Shown here: positions 1 through 5,554 of the stretch, piece after piece
Position numbering within the stretch: the first letter of the stretch is position 1
Layout of the letters: each line of letters begins with the position of its first letter
From: Candidatus Omnitrophota bacterium
GTDB lineage: Bacteria; Omnitrophota; Gorgyraeia; Gygaellales; Profunditerraquicolaceae
Reading direction: 5' to 3'
Assembly (NCBI GenBank): GCA_030691585.1
Contig: JAUYEC010000136.1
Span: 1-5,820, forward strand
DNA: 5,820 nucleotides
Notes under the pieces: model-generated
Databases searched by the model: none
What the model saw: only the letters and a program-made list of their open reading frames with translations
What the model was told of the DNA's origin: nothing
Program-made: the position numbers and the translations under genes

Positions 1-774
1 TTTGCTTTTGACGGCACGGATTCAAATACCGCGATGATCATTATGGGCTATGCCAATACTATCACCAGCGACTACCAGCGGGACGTACTTATTAATCAGG
101 CGCAGGCAAAAGGGTGGACCGGGGATTTTCCGGAGGTGGACCTGCATGACCGCGCCTGGTTCAACGGAAACCTTATTACCAGGGATTATTATCTGCCCGG
201 TGTCATCGCCATGATCGTGACCATGATGTCATTATTATTGAGCTCGATGGCCATTGTCAAAGAGAAGGAAATAGGCACGATGGAGCAGTTGATCGTAAGC
301 CCCCTGCGGCCGCTTGAGCTTATCTTAGGCAAGCTTCTTCCTTTTGCGGTCATAGCGCTTGTTCAGGTGGTCTTGATCACGGTGTTGGGTGTTTTGTGGT
401 TTAAAGTACCGTTAAGAGGGAACCTATTACTATTGCTCTTTTCCACCTGCATATATTTATTTACCACTTTGGGCATCGGGTTGTTTATTTCCACGATATC
501 GGCAACCCAGCAGGAGGCGGAGATGTCGATGTTTCTTTTTTATATGCCTACGGTCCTTTTATCGGGATTCGCTTATCCCATTGCCTGTATGCCGAAGGCC
601 ATCCAGTGGTTTACTATCGGAAACCCTCTGCGCTATTTTATGGTGGTCACACGCAGCATTTTTCTAAAAGGCGTGGGAATAGATGTCTTATGGAGACAGT
701 TGGTTCCACTTTTTGTCATAGGCATTGTGGTTATCAGCCTTAGTGTTTTCAGGTTCCGCAAGAGCTTAAGTTAA
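1..774 (+). CDS. ABC-2 type transporter permease (YbhS/YhhJ-like), 3' part of gene
   Basis: Membrane subunit of an ABC exporter; it would pair with a separate ATPase encoded outside the window. The frame is open from base 1, so the gene starts upstream and the ATG at 34 is internal: bases 1-33 read FAFDGTDSNTA, and DGTDSN is typical of the extracytoplasmic domain of this family. About 257 residues are visible. A periplasmic part comes first, then roughly five hydrophobic membrane segments starting near base 190. Family hallmarks are EKEIGTMEQLIVSPLRPLEL (bases about 262-321), the coupling region facing the ATPase, and the late stretch SGFAYPIACMP followed by NPLRYFMVVTRSIFLKG. It ends in a short basic tail with a TAA stop. 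Family members export drugs or other hydrophobic compounds, often with an HlyD-type adaptor; the substrate here cannot be read. It is separated from the next gene by 221 bases with a new promoter, so it probably ends an upstream operon. The family call is firm, the exact subfamily less so. Confidence 0.93.
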   Translation, partial: FAFDGTDSNTAMIIMGYANTITSDYQRDVLINQAQAKGWTGDFPEVDLHDRAWFNGNLITRDYYLPGVIAMIVTMMSLLLSSMAIVKEKEIGTMEQLIVSPLRPLELILGKLLPFAVIALVQVVLITVLGVLWFKVPLRGNLLLLLFSTCIYLFTTLGIGLFISTISATQQEAEMSMFLFYMPTVLLSGFAYPIACMPKAIQWFTIGNPLRYFMVVTRSIFLKGVGIDVLWRQLVPLFVIGIVVISLSVFRFRKSLS

Positions 775-783
775 ATGAAGCCC

Positions 784-799
784 CCGGGCTTAAGCCTGG
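784..799 (+). other. Short GC-rich hairpin with UUAA loop after the permease gene
   Basis: Nine bases after the permease stop codon, 784-789 can pair with 794-799 (CCGGGC with GCCTGG, one G-U pair), leaving a TTAA loop. The core GGCTTAAGCC (787-796) is a perfect 10-base palindrome. Position suggests an mRNA 3'-end structure or a weak terminator, but no T-run follows (the next bases are AGTTTCTGAGG), so a standard intrinsic terminator is not supported. Confidence 0.5.
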
Positions 800-813
800 A
801 GTTTCTGAGGCGG

Positions 814-879
814 AATACTTGAGCGGCTTTTAACTCATTTGCGCCCTTAAGGGTGCGGTTTTCAGGCCGCGAAAGTATT
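814..879 (+). other. Long imperfect inverted repeat, possible structured RNA
   Basis: A 66-base nested fold can be drawn. AATACTT (814-820) pairs with AAGTATT (873-879). GA (821-822) faces GA (871-872) as tandem G-A mismatches. GCGGC (823-827) pairs with GCCGC (866-870), extendable by U-G and U-A. AACT (832-835) may pair with GGTT (857-860). The apex GCGCCC (841-846) pairs with GGGTGC (851-856) around a TTAA loop. It lies between the permease gene and the promoter at 887, so it is most simply part of the permease mRNA 3' region, though a separate small RNA or a mobile palindromic repeat is possible. It matches no riboswitch class I can recall, and no poly-U follows. Confidence 0.5.
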
Positions 880-886
880 ATAATTA

Positions 887-915
887 TTGCCAAAATAAGA
901 AATAAGATATATCAT
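887..915 (+). promoter_or_regulatory. Predicted sigma70-type promoter of the regulator-efflux operon
   Basis: TTGCCA (887-892) matches the -35 consensus at 5 of 6 bases and TATCAT (910-915) matches the -10 at 5 of 6, with the ideal 17-base spacer. Transcription would start near 922, giving a leader of about 74 bases before the AbrB-like gene. Another TATAAT lies at 879-884 but has no good -35 at a normal distance. This would be the main promoter for 996-5458. Confidence 0.6.
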
Positions 916-916
916 A

Positions 917-970
917 TTAATCATACATTACATACATATCCATTTAATCATACAAACCTAATTAATCATA
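917..970 (+). repeat. Three TTAATCATA direct repeats in the operon leader, candidate operators
   Basis: Exact copies of TTAATCATA lie at 917-925, 944-952 and 962-970. The start-to-start distances are 27 and 18, both multiples of 9, and related 9-mers (TATATCATA at 908, CATTACATA at 926) fall in the same register. The first copy begins just after the -10 box and spans the expected transcription start; the others lie in the leader, where a bound repressor would block transcription. The regulator encoded next is the obvious candidate binder, but this is inference. The surrounding DNA is strongly AT-rich, which AbrB-type proteins often prefer. Confidence 0.45.
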
Positions 971-995
971 TTCAATAGAAGCGGAGGATGACGCA

Positions 996-1232
996 ATGAG
1001 AGGAGCGCAAAAACAAAAGATATTCGGGACGGTTACTGTAGGCGAGAGGGGCCAGATCGTGATCCCGGCAGAACTAAGAAAAAAGTTTAAGGTTAAGCCC
1101 GGAGACCGGCTGGTAGCCTTTGCCAAGCACAGGATGTTCGGTTTTATCCAGGTAGAAGAATTCAACCGTTTTGTCTCGGAATTATCCAGAGCAGCTTTAA
1201 AATTCAAGCGTAGAAGGGCTAAGGGCCGGTAA
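996..1232 (+). CDS. AbrB/MazE/SpoVT-family DNA-binding protein
   Basis: Small protein of 78 residues with one SpoVT-AbrB swapped-hairpin domain at about residues 11-52. The signature is clear: GTVTVGERGQIVIPAELRKK followed by VKPGDRL. Such domains dimerise and bind AT-rich DNA, either as transition-state style regulators or as antitoxins. The C-terminal part (about 54-78) is a short helix ending in a very basic tail (KFKRRRAKGR), which may add non-specific DNA contact. The start is supported by GGAGG at 983-987, eight bases before the ATG. No toxin gene follows, which argues against an antitoxin role; the TolC-like gene begins 4 bases after the stop. It is therefore probably co-transcribed with the efflux genes and may control them and itself through the nonamer repeats just upstream. 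The domain call is firm; the regulatory target is inferred. Confidence 0.88.
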   Translation: MRGAQKQKIFGTVTVGERGQIVIPAELRKKFKVKPGDRLVAFAKHRMFGFIQVEEFNRFVSELSRAALKFKRRRAKGR

Positions 1233-1236
1233 GTTT

Positions 1237-2517
1237 ATGTTTAAAAAGTTTTTAAGTATTATATTTATTTGTGTTATTTACCTTAATATGGGCGTTGGGA
1301 TACTCTATGCAGAAGAAGAGATCCTAAGCTGGAATGACTGCGTCAGAGAAGCGGCTAAGAATCATCCTGATTTGATCGCGGCGGAAGAAGTGGTAAAGCA
1401 AAACCAGGCAAATACGCATATCGTCTCCAGCGCAATTTATCCTCAAGTCAACTCTAGCCTGACCGCCGCGACGTCAAGAAGCGATAGCGGCAATGGAGCT
1501 AGTGTCGGCGATGCCTATAATTACGGCCTGAGCGCGTCGCAATTGATCTTTGACGGGGCAAAGACGCTGAATAATATTAATGCTGCCGGGGAGACTTTAA
1601 ATGCTTCCAAGCAGGGCTACAGGTTTGCTTCTACTACGGTCAGATATAACCTGCGCTCGGCATTTATCAATCTGTTAAACGCGCAGGAAAATCTGAACAT
1701 CACACGGCAGATATTTGAGATCAGGAGGTCAAACCTGGAGTTGATCACTCTGCGTTATGAATCGGGCCTGGAGCACAAAGGCGCGCTCCTGACCGCCGAG
1801 GCAGACCTGGCTCAAGCTAATTACAGTATGGCGCAGGCGCAGAGAAACGTCGGTGTAGCACAGGGCCAATTGACCCAGCAATTAGGCAGGTTAAAACTGG
1901 TTCCTATGCGCGTCCTGGGGGATTTTCAGGTGCGGGAAACAGCCGAAAACAAGCCCGTATTCGAAACTCTTATTAAAAATAACCCTTCTTTGCTGCAATT
2001 GGACGCGCAGAAAAAATCGGCTGCATTTGCGCTGAAGTCAGCCTATGCCAATTTTTCTCCGACATTAACCGGTTCAGCCGGCGCCAATAATAACGGCGCC
2101 AAATGGACGCCAAAGAGCAACCAGTGGAACATGGGTTTGAGTGTCTCTATGCCTATCTTTGAAGGCGGCCTGAGGTTTGCCCAGGTAGATCAGGCCAGGG
2201 GCGTATTGAACCAACTGATCGCCAATGAAAAGAGCACGCGGGATAATTTAATTTACGCGCTTGAGCAGAGTTGGGCCGCGCTGCAGGATGCAGTAGACAA
2301 TGTGGGCGTGCAAAAGTTGAATCTTACCGCCACAGAGGAGCGTTCAAAAATAGCGCAGGCACAGTATTCAATAGGTTTTATCAGTTTCGATAACTGGACG
2401 ATCATTGAGAATAACCTGGTGACGGCAAAGCAAAAATTCCTGGCCGCCCAGGCGGCTGCCTTGAGTGCCGAGGCCGCCTGGATCAAGGCGAAAGGAGAAA
2501 CGTTAGAATATGAATAA
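1237..2517 (+). CDS. TolC-family outer membrane efflux protein
   Basis: Outer-membrane channel subunit of a tripartite exporter; three copies would form a beta-barrel plus a long periplasmic alpha-helical tunnel. The protein has 426 residues including a signal peptide: basic start MFKK, hydrophobic stretch to about 22, likely cleavage after LYA (residue 25). Two OEP repeats are visible. The first starts with SWNDCVREAAKNHPDL and carries the strand motif SQLIFDG near residue 102, followed by long Ala/Gln/Leu-rich helices (LLTAEADLAQANYSMAQAQ). The second has the matching strand motif NMGLSVSMPIFEGGLRF (MPIFEGG at about 305-311) and ends with AQAAALSAEAAWIKAKGETL. It is somewhat shorter than E. 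coli TolC (493 residues), mainly at the ends, as in many family members. The ribosome binding site is weak (AAGGG at 1221-1225), so coupling to the preceding gene 4 bases away is plausible. Its last 8 bases overlap the adaptor gene. The specific substrate is unknown. Confidence 0.94.
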   Translation: MFKKFLSIIFICVIYLNMGVGILYAEEEILSWNDCVREAAKNHPDLIAAEEVVKQNQANTHIVSSAIYPQVNSSLTAATSRSDSGNGASVGDAYNYGLSASQLIFDGAKTLNNINAAGETLNASKQGYRFASTTVRYNLRSAFINLLNAQENLNITRQIFEIRRSNLELITLRYESGLEHKGALLTAEADLAQANYSMAQAQRNVGVAQGQLTQQLGRLKLVPMRVLGDFQVRETAENKPVFETLIKNNPSLLQLDAQKKSAAFALKSAYANFSPTLTGSAGANNNGAKWTPKSNQWNMGLSVSMPIFEGGLRFAQVDQARGVLNQLIANEKSTRDNLIYALEQSWAALQDAVDNVGVQKLNLTATEERSKIAQAQYSIGFISFDNWTIIENNLVTAKQKFLAAQAAALSAEAAWIKAKGETLEYE

Positions 2518-3484
2518 AAAGATAAAAATCTCGTTGATTCTGTTGGTTGTTTTAGGCGCCGCGGCTTTTATCGTAATAAAGGCCATGCCTAAACAAGGCG
2601 CCGAGGAGATCATCAAGGAGGTGCCGCCGTTTCGCGGCACCATAGAGCAGATAGTTTCTACGACGGGCACTGTCCTGCCGAAAAACCGCCTTGAGATCAA
2701 GCCTCCGGTCAACGGCCGCCTGGAGAGTATTTTAGTCAGAGAAGGTGAAGTAGTAAAAACCGGCCAGCTCCTGGCCTGGATGAGCTCGACTGAGAGGGCA
2801 GCCTTGTTAGACGCCGCGCGCGGGCAGGGCGAAAAAGAATTGAAATACTGGGAGCAGGCCTATAAGCCCATAGCTCTTCTTGCACCCATAGACGCAGAGG
2901 TGATCGTCGCTACCATGCAGCCCGGCCAGACCGTTACAACCGCCGACGCGGTGGTCGTGCTCTCCGACCGGTTGATCGTGCGCGCGCAGGTGGATGAAAC
3001 AGATATAGGTAAGGTTAAACTCGGACAGATTGCCGTAATCAGCCTTGACGCCTATCCGGAAAACAAGGTTGGCGCTATAGTTGACCATATATACTATGAG
3101 TCAGAGACGGTGAATAACGTCACCATATACAAAGTTGATCTTATCCCCAAAGAGATCCCGCCTTTTTTCCGCTCCGGGATGAACGCGACGATAAACTTTA
3201 TTGTAGAGAGCAGGAAGGATGTTTTGCTGATTCCTCTGGAAGCCCTGCATAAAGAAAAGGACGAGGTCTACGTTTTAAAAATTAACGGCAGCGCGGAGCC
3301 GATAAAGCAGCCTGTCACAATAGGGATGAGTGATGATAAAAATGCCCAGATCATCTCCGGAATCGGGCTTGGCGACAAAGTTGTTATCAAAAAGAAAAAA
3401 ATTAATTCGCAGAAAAATAATACCGGCAGCAACCCTTTTTCGCCATTCGGAGCAAGAGGTGCCGCGCCCAGGACGCCACACTAA
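2510..3484 (+). CDS. HlyD/MacA-like periplasmic adaptor of a tripartite efflux pump
   Basis: Membrane fusion protein linking the MacB-like inner-membrane pump to the TolC-like channel. It has 324 residues. An N-terminal membrane anchor is at about 5-25 (no lipobox cysteine is seen). The first lipoyl half is at about 62-92 (IKPPVNGRLESILVREGEVV, then GQLLAW), a short helical hairpin at about 93-121, the second lipoyl half at about 122-152 (LLAPIDAEVIVATMQPGQTV), the beta-barrel from about 154 (VRAQVDETDIGKVKLGQ) to about 235, and a membrane-proximal domain to about 300. The tail is basic then Gly/Pro/Asn-rich (KKKKINSQKNN, NPFSPFG). The hairpin has only about 30 residues, much shorter than in E. 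coli MacA (371 residues in all), which fixes the size difference. The start overlaps the TolC-like gene by 8 bases, with GGAG at 2494-2497 twelve bases upstream, slightly long; translational coupling is likely. It resembles MacA in context, but the name macA is not claimed because of the reduced hairpin. Confidence 0.9.
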   Translation: MNKKIKISLILLVVLGAAAFIVIKAMPKQGAEEIIKEVPPFRGTIEQIVSTTGTVLPKNRLEIKPPVNGRLESILVREGEVVKTGQLLAWMSSTERAALLDAARGQGEKELKYWEQAYKPIALLAPIDAEVIVATMQPGQTVTTADAVVVLSDRLIVRAQVDETDIGKVKLGQIAVISLDAYPENKVGAIVDHIYYESETVNNVTIYKVDLIPKEIPPFFRSGMNATINFIVESRKDVLLIPLEALHKEKDEVYVLKINGSAEPIKQPVTIGMSDDKNAQIISGIGLGDKVVIKKKKINSQKNNTGSNPFSPFGARGAAPRTPH

Positions 3485-3487
3485 CAG

Positions 3488-5458
3488 ATGATAGAAGTAA
3501 AGAATATACATAAGACATACTTAATGGGCCAGGTGGAAGTCAAGGCCCTTAATGACGTTTCCTTAAAAATCACCTCCGGAGAATTTGTGGCGATCATGGG
3601 CGCTTCCGGTTCCGGCAAGTCCACGCTGATGCATGTCCTGGGATTATTGGACCGTCCGGACGCGGGGGCCTATTATCTCGGCGGACGGGATATTACAAAG
3701 ACCTCCGACGTAGAATTGGCAGCCTTACGCAACAGGGTGGTGGGTTTTGTCTTTCAGCAGTTTCATCTCCTGCCGCGGATGACCGCTTTGGAAAATGCCG
3801 AACTCCCCCTGGTTTATGCCGGTAAAAGGCATTTAAGAGAAAGGGCTTATCAAGAGATCGAAAATGTGGGGCTTAAGGATCGGATGAGTCACCGGCCCAA
3901 TGAGATGTCCGGCGGCCAGCAGCAAAGAGTGGCCATTGCCAGGTCCCTGGTTAATGAACCGTTTATAATATTGGCGGATGAGCCGACAGGGAACTTGGAT
4001 TCGAAAAGTAAAGATGAGATCATCGCCATATTAAAATCTCTTAACCAGAAAGGCAAGACCATAGTTATTGTCACCCACGAGAAAGAAGTCGCGATACACG
4101 CGCGCAGGATAATTCAGATGCGCGACGGCCGGATCATTTCCGATGAATCCAAGGATGATAGGCCCAAGGCAGAAGAACTTGTTTCCTTAGAAGATGAAGC
4201 CGTAAACGAAATCCTCTCGCGGCCGCGTAAATCCGCGGGCGAAACAAAATTTATAGATTATTTAAGGCAAGCCGTATCCACGATGTTCTCGCATAAGATG
4301 CGTTCGTTATTATCCATATTGGGTATTCTTATCGGTGTCGCCGCGGTGATCGCGATGCTGGCCCTTGGGAGCGGTGCCAAAGAAGCCATTGAAAAGCAGT
4401 TGGCGTCTTTGGGCTCCAACCTTTTATTGGTCAGGCCCGGTTCAGCAAAGGTCCAGGGCATAGCTATGGAAGCCGGAGCAGTTACCCGTTTTACCTTTAA
4501 CGACGTGGCGGCAATAGAAAAACTTAATGATCTTGTAGCCAGGGCCTATCCATCGGTTTCAGGCCGGGGACAGCTGGTTTATGGCAATAAGAACTGGAAT
4601 ACGCAGATCGAAGGCGATGGCACGGCCTACCCGCAAATGCGCGCGGCAGAGCCGACCGTAGGAAGATTTTTTACCGATCAGGAAGTAAAAATGAGGGATA
4701 AAGTCGTGGTCATCGGCCTGACTGTGGCCAGAGAACTTTTCGGGGATACCGATCCCCTCGGAGAGACGATCAAGATAAATCTGAACAATTTCCGGGTCAT
4801 CGGAATATTGCCGGAAAAAGGGGCCAATGCTTTCCATGATCAGGATGACTTGGTGGTTATCCCGGTAACCACGGCGATGTACAGGGTATTCGGGAAACAA
4901 TATATTGATTCAGTCTTTGTGGAAGCCAGGGGCCCGGATCTTCTGGATGCGGCCCAGGAATCTATCGCAAAGATCATTATAAAACAACACCATCTCAGTA
5001 AGGACGAAGAAGATTCTTTTCAGATACGTAATATGGCTGATATCAAAAAAACATTGGAGGCCACGACCAAGACAATGTCGCTTCTTTTGGGCTCGATTGC
5101 CGCGATCTCGCTTATTGTAGGCGGCATAGGCATTATGAATATCATGCTGGTTTCGGTTACCGAGCGCACGCGCGAGATCGGCCTGCGCAAGGCGATCGGC
5201 GCCACCAACAAGGATATTATGGTGCAGTTTTTGATCGAGTCGGTATTGATGTCGTTTATCGGCGGCGTATCGGGCATCTTATTGGGGAGCGGGGCCGCGG
5301 CGCTGATAACTTTATTTGCCGGGTGGGCGGCGCGCGTTTCTTTATCCAGCGTGGTCCTTTCCACTACGTTTTCTTTGATCGTAGGTATGGTCTTCGGGCT
5401 GTGGCCGGCGAAAAAAGCTTCTCAACTCGACCCGATCGAGGCGGTGAGGTATGAGTAG
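3488..5458 (+). CDS. macB: MacB-like ABC transporter, fused ATPase and FtsX-type permease
   Basis: Inner-membrane motor of a MacAB-TolC type exporter; the dimer hydrolyses ATP in the cytoplasm and moves its periplasmic domain to push substrate into the adaptor-channel conduit. The 656 residues are close to the size of E. coli MacB (648). ATPase domain: aromatic A-loop Y11, Walker A GASGSGKST (38-46), Q-loop Q90, signature MSGGQQQR (140-147), Walker B IILADE (160-165), D-loop GNLD (168-171), H-loop H197. All key residues are intact. A charged linker (about 219-252) leads to the first membrane helix (about 273-293). A periplasmic domain (about 295-525) follows, then three helices near 530-552, 579-607 and 620-641, with the FtsX-family loop VTERTREIGLRKAIGA. 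The C-terminus is the usual DPIEAVRYE. The ATG lies 3 bases after the adaptor stop with only a weak, distant AGGA (3470-3473), so coupling is likely. The family is firm. Known MacB substrates include macrolides, lipopeptides and a peptide toxin; the substrate here is unknown. Confidence 0.95.
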   Translation: MIEVKNIHKTYLMGQVEVKALNDVSLKITSGEFVAIMGASGSGKSTLMHVLGLLDRPDAGAYYLGGRDITKTSDVELAALRNRVVGFVFQQFHLLPRMTALENAELPLVYAGKRHLRERAYQEIENVGLKDRMSHRPNEMSGGQQQRVAIARSLVNEPFIILADEPTGNLDSKSKDEIIAILKSLNQKGKTIVIVTHEKEVAIHARRIIQMRDGRIISDESKDDRPKAEELVSLEDEAVNEILSRPRKSAGETKFIDYLRQAVSTMFSHKMRSLLSILGILIGVAAVIAMLALGSGAKEAIEKQLASLGSNLLLVRPGSAKVQGIAMEAGAVTRFTFNDVAAIEKLNDLVARAYPSVSGRGQLVYGNKNWNTQIEGDGTAYPQMRAAEPTVGRFFTDQEVKMRDKVVVIGLTVARELFGDTDPLGETIKINLNNFRVIGILPEKGANAFHDQDDLVVIPVTTAMYRVFGKQYIDSVFVEARGPDLLDAAQESIAKIIIKQHHLSKDEEDSFQIRNMADIKKTLEATTKTMSLLLGSIAAISLIVGGIGIMNIMLVSVTERTREIGLRKAIGATNKDIMVQFLIESVLMSFIGGVSGILLGSGAAALITLFAGWAARVSLSSVVLSTTFSLIVGMVFGLWPAKKASQLDPIEAVRYE

Positions 5459-5470
5459 AAGGGTACTTGT

Positions 5471-5505
5471 ACTTTTGCCTTTTGACTTTTTACTTTTGAC
5501 TTGAC
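5471..5505 (+). repeat. Heptamer tandem repeat (ACTTTTG)n
   Basis: Five consecutive 7-base units in exact register: ACTTTTG, CCTTTTG, ACTTTTT, ACTTTTG and a divergent ACTTGAC. A partial ACTTGT precedes at 5465-5470. It fills most of the gap after macB. The unit junction TTTTG/ACTT contains TTGACT, and the last such junction forms the -35 box of the promoter listed next. No hairpin terminator for the efflux operon is seen in this gap. Confidence 0.7.
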
Positions 5506-5524
5506 AGGATATTTCGCGTATAAT
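5496..5524 (+). promoter_or_regulatory. Predicted sigma70-type promoter of the STAS gene
   Basis: TTGACT (5496-5501, 5 of 6 to consensus) and TATAAT (5519-5524, perfect) are separated by exactly 17 bases. The start would fall near 5531, about 24 bases before the ATG. An overlapping perfect TTGACA at 5501-5506 is only 12 bases from the -10 and is too close to serve. Confidence 0.7.
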
Positions 5525-5542
5525 AACGTTGTAATTTTCACT

Positions 5543-5550
5543 AAGGAGGT
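5543..5550 (+). promoter_or_regulatory. Strong ribosome binding site of the STAS gene
   Basis: AAGGAGGT is an almost perfect anti-16S match, four bases before the ATG at 5555. It is the strongest such site in the window and fixes the start. It contrasts with the weak sites of the TolC-like and macB genes, suggesting a well translated product. Confidence 0.85.
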
Positions 5551-5554
5551 GTTT

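Noticed and set aside
34..774. The ATG at 34 as the true start of the permease gene
   Set aside because: The frame stays open to base 1 with family-typical residues (DGTDSN) and no ribosome site precedes the ATG, so the gene is cut by the window edge.
784..890. Intrinsic terminator or known riboswitch (cyclic-di-GMP, guanidine, TPP types)
   Set aside because: No T-run follows either hairpin, the loops are UUAA rather than the ACGR loops of the mini-ykkC type, and no conserved riboswitch core is visible. The predicted promoter also lies downstream, so it would not be the leader of the efflux operon.
908..970. CRISPR-like array
   Set aside because: Repeats are 9 bases with gaps of 9-18 bases and low complexity; no CRISPR repeat-spacer pattern exists.
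962..1207. Open frame on the - strand opposite the AbrB-like gene
   Set aside because: It is antisense to a gene with a clear domain and a good ribosome site, and its translation shows no recognisable family.
996..1232. Antitoxin of a toxin-antitoxin pair
   Set aside because: The domain occurs in antitoxins, but the next gene is a TolC-family channel and no toxin-like frame lies on either side.
2503..3511. Several - strand open frames across the adaptor gene
   Set aside because: They lie opposite well supported coding sequence and read as shadows with no domain-like pattern.
4559..5364. Open frames of about 113 residues on the - strand opposite macB
   Set aside because: The + strand frame carries continuous MacB periplasmic and FtsX-type motifs; the reverse frames show none.
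5501..5524. Perfect TTGACA as the -35 of the STAS promoter
   Set aside because: Only 12 bases separate it from TATAAT; the overlapping TTGACT at 5496 gives the normal 17.
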